From assembly GCF_013522725.1 (NCBI RefSeq), contig NZ_JAAMRF010000005.1, forward strand, positions 62,001-126,000: a stretch of 64,000 bases of DNA, in the 5' to 3' direction. Shown one piece after another: positions 15,245 through 24,190 of the stretch (the stretch's first letter is position 1; the number at the start of each line of letters is the position of its first letter). The DNA comes from Stutzerimonas azotifigens. GTDB taxonomy: Bacteria > Pseudomonadota > Gammaproteobacteria > Pseudomonadales > Pseudomonadaceae. Made by a program: the position numbers and the translations under genes. The notes beneath the pieces were generated by a model that was not told where the DNA came from, made no database searches, and saw only the letters and a program-made list of their open reading frames with translations.

Positions 15245-17365
15245 ATGAATTCAAACCAGCGGCCCTCGGGTCGTGTGGCTGCGCGTGGAACATCGCCAGG
15301 CACCCTTGAACACCTCGGTTTCATTCTGACGAGCGCAATCGTCCTTCTTCTTCTTTTTTCACTGCTGCGACTCGGGCTGCTGGTCTATAACCACGAACTG
15401 ATCGGCGACACGCCTGCGGCCAGCTTTGTCGAGGCTTTTTTCAATGGCTTGCGCTTCGACTTGCGTGTCGTTGTGTTCATCTGTGCTCCGCTGATCCTGG
15501 CGTTATTCAGCATGCGACTAGTGGCTGCGCGCCGCTGGCAACGCTACTGGCTGAACTTCGCAGCGGGCCTGGCGATATTTCTCGGCATGGTCGAGCTGAA
15601 CTTCTACCAGGAATTCCACCAGCGCCTCAACGGGCTGGTTTTCCAGTACATCCAGGAAGATCCGGCAACAGTGCTGAGCATGCTCTGGCATGGATTTCCG
15701 GTGGTCCGTCTGCTGATGGCCTGGGCGGTACTGAGCGGGGCAGCATTCGCAATGTTTGCCTGGCTGAATAGGCGTTGGAAGTCGGCCGGCCGCCAACCGA
15801 ACGGGCAGCGCAGCGATCGATCCGTGCGTTCGTGGCCTGTCCGAGGTGTGACATTGCTGCTCTGCGTGCTGGTTTCCGTCATCGCCGCACGCGGCACCCT
15901 TCGCCAGGGCCCGCCCCTGCGCTGGGGCGATGCGTTCACGACCGAATCGATGTTCGCGAACCAGCTTGGCCTGAATGGCATGCTGAGTCTGTATGCCGCC
16001 GGGAAAAGCCGTCTCTCCGCCGAACGGGACAACGTCTGGAAGCCTTCGATGCCGTCCGACCAGGCCGTCGCCATCACCCGCGACCTGCTGCTGGGCCCGA
16101 ATGATCGCCTGGTCGACTCGGAAACGGCAGCCATTCGCCGTGACTATCAGGCACCTGCCGATACCCGGTTGCCGATTCAAAACGTGGTGGTGATCCTGAT
16201 GGAAAGCTTTGCCGGCCATTTCGTTGGGGCGCTCGGGAGCCAAGCCGGGATAACCCCGAACTTCGACCGCCTGGCACAGGATGGCCTGTTGCTTCGCCGG
16301 ATTTTTTCCAACGGCACTCATACCCATCAGGGCATGTTCGCTACCATGGCCTGCTTTCCCAACCTCCCCGGGTTCGAATATCTGATGCAGGCGCCTGAGG
16401 GCGGCCACCAGTTCTCCGGCCTCCCACAGCTGCTAAGCGCCCGAGGTTATGATGATCTCTACGTCTACAACGGGGATTTCGCCTGGGATAATCAGTCGGG
16501 TTTTTTCAGCAACCAGGGCATGACCCGGTTCATCGGCCGCAATGACTATACCAATCCGGTCGTCTCTGATCCGACTTGGGGCGTTTCCGATCAGGACATG
16601 TTCGACCGTGCCGCCGAAGAGTTGCTCAAGCAAGACGGGAGCAAGCCGTTCTACGCCTTGCTTCAGACGCTTTCAAACCATACGCCCTATGCACTTCCCG
16701 ATCCACTTCCGGTCGAGCCTGCCAGCGGTCACGGCTCGCTCGATCCGCATCTGACAGCCATGCGCTACTCCGATTGGGCACTGGGTCAGTTTTTCGAGAA
16801 GGCCAAGAAGGCGCCTTATTATAAAAACACGTTGTTCGTCCTCGTTGGTGATCATGGTTTCGGCGCGGAAGAACAGCTGACCGAGATGGACCTGTATCGT
16901 TTTCACGTTCCCCTGCTGTTGATTGCGCCAGGCATACAGGAACGGTTCGGTAGCACAATGGATGTGGTGGGCACTCAGGTGGACGTGGTGCCTACGATCA
17001 TGGGCCGGCTGGATGGTGCGGTGCGCCAACAGTGCTGGGGCCGTGATCTGCTGAGCCTGGCGTCGGACGATCCGGGCTTTGGCATCATAAAACCCTCTGG
17101 CGGCGACCAGACGGTCGCTATGGTGAGCGGCGATCGGATCGTGGTGCAGCCAAAAGGTATGGAACCACGAATTTATAACTACCAACTTGGGGCGCAGCCG
17201 CAAAGTACTCGGACCGAAACCACCTCGGCAGATGCAATTTTACTTGAGCAAATGAAGGCGTTTGTACAGACCGCCACCGCCAGTTTAATCGACAACACCG
17301 CAGGCGTCGGCGGGCGCTCTCCGAGCGAAGGCGTGGTCGGTACAGTGCGAGAGCCCTACGAGTAA
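15245..17365 (+). CDS. Second LtaS/MdoB-like phospholipid headgroup transferase
   Basis: 706 residues, with about five membrane helices (25-215) and a periplasmic alkaline-phosphatase-fold domain. Motifs are VVVILMESFAGHFVGALG (metal Glu), SNGTHTHQGMFATMAC around the expected Thr nucleophile, and FVLVGDHGFGAEEQ with the Asp-His metal pair. It is a different subtype from the protein at 8465-10420, judged by the loops and the longer C-terminal tail. It ends the operon that starts at the ColR-like box at 12473. LtaS, OpgB-type and pEtN-type activities are all possible; the LtaS group is the closest by eye. Confidence 0.82.
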   Translation: MNSNQRPSGRVAARGTSPGTLEHLGFILTSAIVLLLLFSLLRLGLLVYNHELIGDTPAASFVEAFFNGLRFDLRVVVFICAPLILALFSMRLVAARRWQRYWLNFAAGLAIFLGMVELNFYQEFHQRLNGLVFQYIQEDPATVLSMLWHGFPVVRLLMAWAVLSGAAFAMFAWLNRRWKSAGRQPNGQRSDRSVRSWPVRGVTLLLCVLVSVIAARGTLRQGPPLRWGDAFTTESMFANQLGLNGMLSLYAAGKSRLSAERDNVWKPSMPSDQAVAITRDLLLGPNDRLVDSETAAIRRDYQAPADTRLPIQNVVVILMESFAGHFVGALGSQAGITPNFDRLAQDGLLLRRIFSNGTHTHQGMFATMACFPNLPGFEYLMQAPEGGHQFSGLPQLLSARGYDDLYVYNGDFAWDNQSGFFSNQGMTRFIGRNDYTNPVVSDPTWGVSDQDMFDRAAEELLKQDGSKPFYALLQTLSNHTPYALPDPLPVEPASGHGSLDPHLTAMRYSDWALGQFFEKAKKAPYYKNTLFVLVGDHGFGAEEQLTEMDLYRFHVPLLLIAPGIQERFGSTMDVVGTQVDVVPTIMGRLDGAVRQQCWGRDLLSLASDDPGFGIIKPSGGDQTVAMVSGDRIVVQPKGMEPRIYNYQLGAQPQSTRTETTSADAILLEQMKAFVQTATASLIDNTAGVGGRSPSEGVVGTVREPYE

Positions 17366-17440
17366 ATTAAGGATACGGCTGGGAGGTTGCTGACCTCGAT
17401 CGTACCCTCGTTGGATATTGGTTCAGCGGTTAATACGTAC

Positions 17441-19285
17441 TTAACTTCTGGTCAAGTCAGTACAAATGCCATCAGTGCGAAGTTTTAGATGCGGGTTGTT
17501 GGGTGGCACCTCATCGAACAGGTGCTGCGGTTCTGCCAGCAGATAACCGTGTAATCGTCTTGACCTGCGTGGTCCCGTCACCTCGCATGTCCAGATGTTC
17601 AGACCATTGACCTGTTTGCGGTGCAGCTGCAGCTTCTCGAAGCGCTTTTGCACCCACTGCCAATCTGCAATCTGATCCTGCTTGGCGAGCGCGGCCGTGT
17701 GCGGGTGCTCCTTTGCGTAGCGCTGAAACACACCGGGGCTAACCAGAAATGCCGTACCAGCCACAGTGTGCACCAGGGCCTTGGCGTCATTGATGATGAG
17801 CTTGCGACTCTGTACACGATTTCGCAGCCAAGCCATGAAGTGTTCGCCGGAAGGTGGCTCTTGTGTATTTCCACTGTTCTTGGTGGACATAGGCACAGCG
17901 GCAGGCGCCAGCATTGCATCGTTCGCCTGGGAAGTTGCTGGCGGGTCATTGGTGCTCGTTTCTGGTGGTGCTTTAATCTCTGCCCTCTGCGGGGGCGGTT
18001 CGGTATCTGAGGTGCCGAGCAATGCCAGCAGGGCGTCGACGCTATCGGCAGCGGGTGCAGCAGAGGGCGCAGGTGCTGCGGCCGCCACGGGTGAGGTTTC
18101 ACCGCTATCGATGGATGACTCTGTGGCCGCATCGTTGCGCTCTACCTCAATCTCGACGGTGCCCGTGAATGGCTCTGGCCGATCATCTCCCTCCCAGATC
18201 AGGGCCGGCGCCAATCGCAGCAGTGTGAACGTGTGCGACCAACCCACGTCGCTCGTGACCGTCGCTCGCCAGATTGCCTTGCCATTAGTGGCGGGCTGGA
18301 GCAGGCCGTGATTCTGCAGCACGTTGAACACGGCAGTGTTATTCGCGGGGATACCTTCGATGCCCTGTGCCAGCAAGTGCGCGCGCAACTTGTCAGAAAC
18401 AGTCTTGCTGACCAACCACAGAGAATCCTGCGTCAGCCAGCCGTCCGACGCCTGGGCCTGGTTGAGTTTCAGCTCCTCCTTTAGCAGATAGCGCAGGCCA
18501 TCGAGTAGCTTGCGCTGCAGCGCGTGCTTCGGGGCTGCCATCGCACGTACAGGATCGCCGCCCAGCGCTTGGGCAACTGAGGCACGGTCTGCCTGAATGA
18601 CCAGTTCGCCGAGGACACCAGCGTGTTCGTACTGGCCGGCCAGGACGTACAGCAGTGCGGACCAGAGTGGTGGAAAGGTGCTGAGCCAGTCGAGAGTCTC
18701 GCCATCGAGCACCTGTCGATACAGCAAGCCCGTCGCCGCGCTGTGTAGGCGGTATTCGCGATCCGGCCGGTAGCGGAATCGGTAGGGGCGGGCTAGCGGG
18801 CCGTGCCAGGGGTGCCAAGTGCTGCCGTCGGCATGTTCGACGTGCAGATCGACGGCGATCTTGCCGATGTCATGCAGCAACGCGGCGTAGGCGATGGCGG
18901 CGGTCCAGGCTTCTGCCTGTACTACTTGGTCCTCGGGTGTGGTGCCGCTGGGTAGGAGATACGACTGACGCAGCTTGAGCGCATACGCGACGATTTCCAG
19001 GCCGTGGTCCAGCATCCCCCCTGGATACGCATGGTGATGTGCTTCCGAAGCAGGAAACTGCTGGACCAGCGCGGCATAGCGTTGCAGCGGAGCCAGGTAG
19101 AGCGAGGCGAAATGTTTGCGTGAGAGCGAGGTACGTTGCCAGATGTGCTCCAGCAGTTTCTGCCGGCGCGTTGTGGACAGCAGCGACGCGACCGACTCCG
19201 GCCGCATCAGTCCTTTTTCCTTGTCTCCGCTGGAGGGGGGCGAGTCCGTTGGTAGTTGGAGTTTTCGTTGGAAAAGCGAGAGCAT
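17441..19285 (-). CDS. traI: MobH-family relaxase (TraI_2 type) of the ICE
   Basis: About 614 residues. The N-terminal TraI_2 domain carries HHHAYPGGMLDHGLE (the His triad of MobH relaxases) and a downstream HD pair in LLHDIGKIAVDLHVEH. A low-complexity Ala/Pro/Thr linker (about 395-490) leads to a C-terminal TraI_2_C domain. MobH enzymes nick the origin of transfer and start conjugative DNA transfer in ICEclc/PFGI-1/SXT-type elements. ATG 19285 follows AGGTG by a good spacing; a GTG at 19294 is an alternative. It marks the first backbone gene seen, directly after the plus-strand lipid operon. Confidence 0.9.
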   Translation of the reverse strand: MLSLFQRKLQLPTDSPPSSGDKEKGLMRPESVASLLSTTRRQKLLEHIWQRTSLSRKHFASLYLAPLQRYAALVQQFPASEAHHHAYPGGMLDHGLEIVAYALKLRQSYLLPSGTTPEDQVVQAEAWTAAIAYAALLHDIGKIAVDLHVEHADGSTWHPWHGPLARPYRFRYRPDREYRLHSAATGLLYRQVLDGETLDWLSTFPPLWSALLYVLAGQYEHAGVLGELVIQADRASVAQALGGDPVRAMAAPKHALQRKLLDGLRYLLKEELKLNQAQASDGWLTQDSLWLVSKTVSDKLRAHLLAQGIEGIPANNTAVFNVLQNHGLLQPATNGKAIWRATVTSDVGWSHTFTLLRLAPALIWEGDDRPEPFTGTVEIEVERNDAATESSIDSGETSPVAAAAPAPSAAPAADSVDALLALLGTSDTEPPPQRAEIKAPPETSTNDPPATSQANDAMLAPAAVPMSTKNSGNTQEPPSGEHFMAWLRNRVQSRKLIINDAKALVHTVAGTAFLVSPGVFQRYAKEHPHTAALAKQDQIADWQWVQKRFEKLQLHRKQVNGLNIWTCEVTGPRRSRRLHGYLLAEPQHLFDEVPPNNPHLKLRTDGICTDLTRS

Positions 19286-19661
19286 TGATGGCACCTGGAG
19301 TCGAGGCAGGCGAGGGCCTTTTCCCTTTCCGGGTAGGCCCGTTTCCCTTCAGTCCCGTTCCCTTACGCCCTTTGCGGAATCCTTTGATATAGCCGGTACG
19401 GGCGGAAATCCGCGAGCGTCTATGCGGGGTGGGTGATTCCCCTTTAGGGCTCAATCTAGAAGGGCGTGTCAGCCCCCGTGATTTTTAGTCTCTTGCCTTT
19501 TTCCAGACTGTTGGTGCGGGCAGTTGCTCCTTTGCTGGCCGCAGACAATGCGGTGATGATCTAAGCCGGATTTTTTAGAGAAGGCAGGCTGTTCAGGCCC
19601 TACCGTGGCGACCTCACATAGACCAGCCGGGTAGACACCATGCCGAACCTATACCATACTG
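19286..19661. other. Non-coding stretch upstream of the relaxase, possible oriT region
   Basis: About 375 bp between the divergently transcribed relaxase and antitoxin genes. Frames here have no recognisable product. Relaxase-proximal gaps often hold oriT, but I found no convincing nic-site motif or strong long inverted repeat, so this is position only. Confidence 0.3.
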
Positions 19662-19690
19662 ACCATATCAATCATATTGACCGATATGGT
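19662..19690. promoter_or_regulatory. Inverted repeat operator of the toxin-antitoxin operon
   Basis: Perfect 8-bp arms ACCATATC and GATATGGT lie 13 bp apart, 13 bp before the antitoxin ATG. Direct repeats of the form CATAYTGACC overlap them. The position fits an autoregulatory site bound by the Phd-family antitoxin, as is general for this family. Confidence 0.6.
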
Positions 19691-19702
19691 CCGAGGTGCG
19701 CG

Positions 19703-19975
19703 ATGATTACCGAAGTCAGCGCTGTTAGCTTCCGGCAAAACCTGGGCGAGATGCTTAACCAAGTCCAGTACCGTAACGACAGCATCGTCATCAAGAAGGA
19801 CGGTAAACCGGTTGCGGCCCTTGTAGATGCCGAGCTGTTCGCTCGCATTCGACGCATGCAGGAGCGCTTCGATGCCTTAAGCAGCAGGATCGGCGAAGCC
19901 TATGCCAGCGTACCGGTCGAAGACGGTCTGGCCGAGATCGAGGCTGCGGTTGCGGCTGAGCGGAAGCGGGGCTGA
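19703..19975 (+). CDS. Phd/YefM-family antitoxin
   Basis: 90 residues. The N-terminal DNA-binding part (MITEVSAVSFRQNLGEMLNQ, then IVIKKDGKPVAALV) is the Phd/YefM pattern. The C-terminal half is helical and charged and would wrap the toxin. ATG 19703 is preferred to the open ATG at 19640, which lies before the operator repeat. The stop overlaps the toxin ATG by one base (TGATG), indicating translational coupling. The pair probably stabilises the ICE. Confidence 0.85.
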   Translation: MITEVSAVSFRQNLGEMLNQVQYRNDSIVIKKDGKPVAALVDAELFARIRRMQERFDALSSRIGEAYASVPVEDGLAEIEAAVAAERKRG

Positions 19976-20388
19976 TGGCAGGGCTGCGCGTCGTGCTCGA
20001 TACCAATGTGCTGGTGTCGGGCCTGGCGTATCCGGGCAGCGTGCCGGGGCGTATTGTGGCGGCCTGGCGTCAAGGCGGTCTGGATGTCGCGCTATCGCAC
20101 TACATTTTGGACGAGCTGGCCCGAGTGTTGCCGCGCTTGCCCAGGATCGGCATGACCCCAGAGGAGATCCGCGATCTGGTCGACAGCCTTATGTTCCTGG
20201 TCGATATTGTCGAGCCTGAGGGCGAACATGCGGCTGACCTGCGCGATCCGGCTGACCAACCCGTATTGCTCACACTGGTGGCGGCGCACGCCGATTATCT
20301 GATTACCGGCGACAAGGACTTGCTAGCGCTGGCAAATCGGTATCCCATCGTAACGCCTGCGGAGTTTTGGTCGCGCCACGGTGTCTGA
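19975..20388 (+). CDS. PIN-domain toxin (COG1569 type ribonuclease)
   Basis: 137 residues with the PIN acidic residues: VVLDTNVLVS (first Asp), ILDELARVL (Glu), RDPADQPVL and YLITGDKDLL (later Asp). PIN toxins are Mg-dependent RNases neutralised by the cognate antitoxin. It is coupled to the upstream Phd-type antitoxin, a common pairing on mobile elements. No sign of truncation. Confidence 0.87.
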   Translation: MAGLRVVLDTNVLVSGLAYPGSVPGRIVAAWRQGGLDVALSHYILDELARVLPRLPRIGMTPEEIRDLVDSLMFLVDIVEPEGEHAADLRDPADQPVLLTLVAAHADYLITGDKDLLALANRYPIVTPAEFWSRHGV

Positions 20389-20501
20389 TGGATGACGTGC
20401 AGAAATGCCCGTTACGCTTGAATAACCACGTGAGCTTCGATCAAAGGCACGGCAGACCCAATGTTGAGAGGACATAGCGGGACGACCATGAGGTAACCAC
20501 C

Positions 20502-20882
20502 ATGAAAACTTTTGCGCAGACTTCATTCGCAGAGCACCTTGGCCAAGTATTCGGCCGGATGTGGTGTGGATGCCTGCGTCTAGAGCGGAAGATGAGTGGT
20601 TGGCTCGTAGAGCACGGTTTACCTGCTGGTGGAGCTACTGCCTTACTCTGGATTGCCAAGCTGATGGTGGTTGGCGTGCTGCTATACGCCGCCTTCTGGT
20701 TGGTGCCTGTGCTTCTTGTGGCAGTGGTTGCGGCATGGATGGCCCGCGACTCCGATGATGGTGCGTCAGAAGAGTGGGCGGTCGGTGAGCAAGCTGAACA
20801 CAAGATCAATCCTGGCTACCATCCGGCTCTTTACAACGACGCTCCCGATTCGCGTTATGCAGACCCGCAGCATGATGACTAA
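20502..20882 (+). CDS. DUF3742 family ICE protein
   Basis: 126 residues with one or two membrane helices around residues 44-80 and a charged C-terminal tail rich in Asp, Glu and His. Small proteins of the DUF3742 family stand next to traG in PFGI-1/ICEclc-type elements, and this one is convergent with the TraG gene, 28 bp from its stop. Function is unknown. Confidence 0.75.
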   Translation: MKTFAQTSFAEHLGQVFGRMWCGCLRLERKMSGWLVEHGLPAGGATALLWIAKLMVVGVLLYAAFWLVPVLLVAVVAAWMARDSDDGASEEWAVGEQAEHKINPGYHPALYNDAPDSRYADPQHDD

Positions 20883-20910
20883 CGCCATCGTTAGGTGTCG
20901 GGTTCGCTGC

Positions 20911-22428
20911 CTACTTGAGTTTGCCTGAGAGCATTCCCGGCGCTTTTCCTCCTGCTTGACTTACCGGTCGTGTGCCATCCGAGAGCCCTTGGAGCAGTCC
21001 GCCGGTGCGTACACCGACCCAAGATAAGGCAGCAACCCAAAACGCGGGCAGCGTGATAAACATCGTGGCCATCACGAAGTTGACGACCATATCGCCGAAA
21101 GTGTTGTTCAAGCCGATCAGCGGATCGAAGTTCGCATGCGGCCGGTTCCACCCCCAGCCCCAGCCATAGAGAGCGTCGAGGATCGTCGAGTCGATCCAGC
21201 GTGCGAGCTGGAACCAGAAATCGACAAAAAACAACGCGAACTGCACGATGCTGATTGTGACTACGGTTTTGAGATCGTAGGTGCCGATAACCAGTACCAG
21301 CGGGATGCAGATCACCAGCGCCATCTTTAGCAGTGCCAGAACCATCGGCAGCGCCTGTCGCATCGCATCCATTGCCGGGAAAAACCCGATGGAGCCGATG
21401 GTCAGCCCGGCGTCGCTGACGGCACGGGTGGCGACATTGGGAATGGTCATTTCGATCTGGCCGCCGTAGTCGCTGTAGACCGCACCCTGGTTGAGCTTCT
21501 GCTGCCGCGGCGACGCGATGGCTCGAATCACCGAATCGTCGACCTGATCCTGTGACAGGAAACCGGCCCAGCCGCCGATTCGCGTCAGCAAGCTGGGGTC
21601 GACCTGGCCGAGCAGGCGTGCACGCAGTCCGTTCGTGCTGTCGGACCACCATTGACTGCAGGTTGGATAACCCGCACCGCTGGGCACCTCCGTCAGCCCT
21701 TCATCTCGGCTGCTGTCATAGGCCCAGCCCTCGCGTGGTGTCATTGCGCGATAGATGTCGTAGTAACCCGCAGTGTTGAGGAAGAAGCGCGAGCCGATCC
21801 AGCTCACATCATGCATCTGTTCCTCGTTCAGCGCCGGGCGATTCATGAAAAGCTTGGCGCGTGCTGGCCCATAGCAGTCATGGGTGAAATCGCTCACTTC
21901 TTGGGCAAGTACTGGATCATCGATGCGAGTGGCGTCGACCTCCATGCGCATCTGCCGCAGATCGGTGCCGCAGGGGATCGCCGCCACCGCAGCGCCGGTG
22001 AGCGCCCGCGAGACGGTGTGCATGAAAGCCCACCACACCGGCACTTTGGCTGATTGGTTGTTGAGGGTACTGAAAGACTGTGACCAGCCTGTCTCAGCAG
22101 GCGCCGGGACACTCACTTGGCATTGAGCTGAGCGGGTGCGATCGAACTGGAGCGTGTTGAAATCCACGTCGATAAACGGCATGCCCGCGAACAGGATAAC
22201 CACGATGGACACATAGATGCGGTTCTCGATACGCACGGCCGACAGCGCGCCCTTGTTTCCTTCGTCGGCACCTTCCGCGCGGGCCTTGAGCCATTCCTGA
22301 ATGATGATGGCCAAAAAGGGTATGGCGAATACGCCACTGGCGACGAGAACTGCCCAAATGCCGTTGTGGACGATCCAGGAGACCAGCGTCAAGTAATACT
22401 CAAGGTAATCGGTGGTGTAGAGGGTCAT
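20911..22428 (-). CDS. traG: TraG N-terminal-domain conjugation protein
   Basis: 505 residues, with membrane helices at the N-terminus (about 18-40), near residue 80 and again in the last third (about 350-480). The N-terminal part (YYLTLVSWIVHNGIWAVL) and the WLKARAEGADEGNKGALS segment resemble the TraG_N family, which acts in mating-pair stabilisation and assembly at the inner membrane. It is 505 residues long, so it lacks the large C-terminal domain of F TraG, as is usual for ICEclc-type TraG. It is the last gene of the minus-strand transfer block at this side. Confidence 0.85.
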   Translation of the reverse strand: MTLYTTDYLEYYLTLVSWIVHNGIWAVLVASGVFAIPFLAIIIQEWLKARAEGADEGNKGALSAVRIENRIYVSIVVILFAGMPFIDVDFNTLQFDRTRSAQCQVSVPAPAETGWSQSFSTLNNQSAKVPVWWAFMHTVSRALTGAAVAAIPCGTDLRQMRMEVDATRIDDPVLAQEVSDFTHDCYGPARAKLFMNRPALNEEQMHDVSWIGSRFFLNTAGYYDIYRAMTPREGWAYDSSRDEGLTEVPSGAGYPTCSQWWSDSTNGLRARLLGQVDPSLLTRIGGWAGFLSQDQVDDSVIRAIASPRQQKLNQGAVYSDYGGQIEMTIPNVATRAVSDAGLTIGSIGFFPAMDAMRQALPMVLALLKMALVICIPLVLVIGTYDLKTVVTISIVQFALFFVDFWFQLARWIDSTILDALYGWGWGWNRPHANFDPLIGLNNTFGDMVVNFVMATMFITLPAFWVAALSWVGVRTGGLLQGLSDGTRPVSQAGGKAPGMLSGKLK

Positions 22429-22440
22429 TGCAGCCTCCGG

Positions 22441-22782
22441 TTATCCGCCTTGTACGAACTGGCTGATCTCCAGTGCCGCTACTGCGATGACGGCAGCGAT
22501 TTCGGCCGTCCGCAGGCGCCGGTGAGTGCCGGGCTCCGCCTCGCGTGCCAGTACACGGCGCCGCATCCAGCACCAGCCCCAAGTAGTGCCGGCATAGAGC
22601 AGTAGCCGCCAAGCCAGGAAATGGCCGCTATGATCATCCAGCCATCGCTGCCAACCCTCGATGCCGCCGGCCAAGTGGATGCCGACGACATTGGCAGTGA
22701 TTGTCGCGACCAGTAGCAGAAGGACCCACAGCAGCGTAAAACCTGCGCGACGTAGCCAGTGGCGCCGCCACGCCATACTCAT
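22441..22782 (-). CDS. Small ICE membrane protein, function unknown
   Basis: 113 residues with two to three membrane helices (about 13-33, 52-72 and 92-110) and an Arg-rich cytosolic loop. It overlaps the upstream TIGR03755 gene by 4 bp and precedes traG by 12 bp, so it belongs to the transfer operon. I recognise the position but no domain. Confidence 0.65.
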   Translation of the reverse strand: MSMAWRRHWLRRAGFTLLWVLLLLVATITANVVGIHLAGGIEGWQRWLDDHSGHFLAWRLLLYAGTTWGWCWMRRRVLAREAEPGTHRRLRTAEIAAVIAVAALEISQFVQGG

Positions 22783-24182
22783 GGAGTGCTCCCGCTGCTT
22801 GGTGGGCGCTGCAACTGATCGAGCCGGTCGCGGGCCGGATCACCTTGATAGATGCCTCGCGAGCCCGCAGAGCGTGCGCTGTGACGCTGGATGATGGCAG
22901 TGGGCGAATTGCTTGCCAGCTCGCGGCGCAGCTCCAGCTCGGTTTTCAGGTTATGGATTTCGCGGTCGAGTAGGTCGCTTTCGTGTGAAACTGCTTTTTG
23001 CGCCAATTCGTTGGCTGCAACGTTCGGTTCTTTGCGTCCAGTCAGCAGGGTACGTTGCAGCAGCAGTGCTTTTTCGAGCACGCTGGACAAGGCGATTTCC
23101 GAAGCGAGGCGCCGCGCCAGGATGTCTTGGTCGGGTTCGTCGCGCAGTGCTTCAATCACGCCGCGCGTGATTGGCAGCGAGGCGCTGCCGGCCGTTTGTA
23201 AATTGTCGAAGCTTAGGGGCTGGCTGCCTGCGATCAGCCCCTGGAGTACTTCGAGCTTCTCCTCGTATTCCTCCTGGATCAACGGCGTCAGGCCGACTCC
23301 GGGCATCGTCATAGTCTTGGTGCATGCTTCGCACGTGCGCTGCTCTTGCTCGCCCAGCACCCGTACGGCCCAGGCTGAGGCTGCGGTGGGCGAGTTCCAG
23401 GTCTGGCAGGTCAGGTTGCCACCGCAACTGCTCGGATCGATCGTGCTGGTGTCGTCGACATCGCGCCCGTTAACCAGGTTGTAACCGGCGCGGGTAACAT
23501 CACTGACGACGCGAATCGGGCGCTGCCCTGTGCCTCCCGCATTTTCGCCACCGACCCAGGTCACCCCTTCATTGCCGCGGCTCGCTTCGGTCTGCTCAAT
23601 GGCAGATACGGCGTCGGTGCTGGATACGGCTTGCTTAAGTACCATCCCATCGGCGAGCTGGCTCCATCCGATCTGGCCGCCAGCCATGTCGCCCATCTTC
23701 TCCGCCATTGCGCGACAGGTCAGTTTGGAGCGGTCAAAGTCCAGCCGAGCCTGTAATACGCCGTTGGTGAGCAGGTTATAGAGCCCTGGGTCCGCCCTCT
23801 GGATGATCAGTGCTGGCAGCGACGCCACGGCGGCCGTGGCGTTCTGAATGACTGACGACATGATGGTCTGGAAGCCGTTGGTCGCCCCGTTCAACTGGTT
23901 CTGGATCGTGGTCGAAATAGACATGTCGCCGCAGATCAGATTGCTGTCCCATCCAACGCCGACGCCAATGGCGCGCATATTGGAGGCGGGTGTCATCGAC
24001 ACGGCCTGGCCGCCGCCAATCGAATACAGCACGTCGTCGCCGATCACGGAGCCCTGGTGTTGCACACCATGTTGGTTGACGCTGGTCTGAGCGAAGGTGC
24101 TTGTGCACGCCATCATCAAAAAGGCGGTTAGAAGGAGAGGGCGCGGCATTGCAACGGGAGAGGATATGCAACGGGTCATCAT
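22779..24182 (-). CDS. ICE conjugation protein, TIGR03755 (PFL_4711) family
   Basis: 467 residues with an N-terminal signal (ending STFAQ at about residue 31). The mature part is presumably periplasmic and contains a Cys pair in CEACTKTM, a coiled segment near residues 300-430 and GGGQAVSMTP near the start. Gene order and length fit the TIGR03755 family of PFGI-1-class elements, where it follows TIGR03756, and the family is comparable to the TraH/TraU-side components of other mating machines. The precise role is not known. Confidence 0.8.
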   Translation of the reverse strand: MMTRCISSPVAMPRPLLLTAFLMMACTSTFAQTSVNQHGVQHQGSVIGDDVLYSIGGGQAVSMTPASNMRAIGVGVGWDSNLICGDMSISTTIQNQLNGATNGFQTIMSSVIQNATAAVASLPALIIQRADPGLYNLLTNGVLQARLDFDRSKLTCRAMAEKMGDMAGGQIGWSQLADGMVLKQAVSSTDAVSAIEQTEASRGNEGVTWVGGENAGGTGQRPIRVVSDVTRAGYNLVNGRDVDDTSTIDPSSCGGNLTCQTWNSPTAASAWAVRVLGEQEQRTCEACTKTMTMPGVGLTPLIQEEYEEKLEVLQGLIAGSQPLSFDNLQTAGSASLPITRGVIEALRDEPDQDILARRLASEIALSSVLEKALLLQRTLLTGRKEPNVAANELAQKAVSHESDLLDREIHNLKTELELRRELASNSPTAIIQRHSARSAGSRGIYQGDPARDRLDQLQRPPSSGSTP

Positions 24183-24190
24183 GGCCTGCC

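Noticed and set aside
19286..19661. oriT of the ICE next to the relaxase gene
   Set aside because: The position is suitable, but no nic-like motif or strong inverted repeat could be recognised, so it is only mentioned as a possibility.
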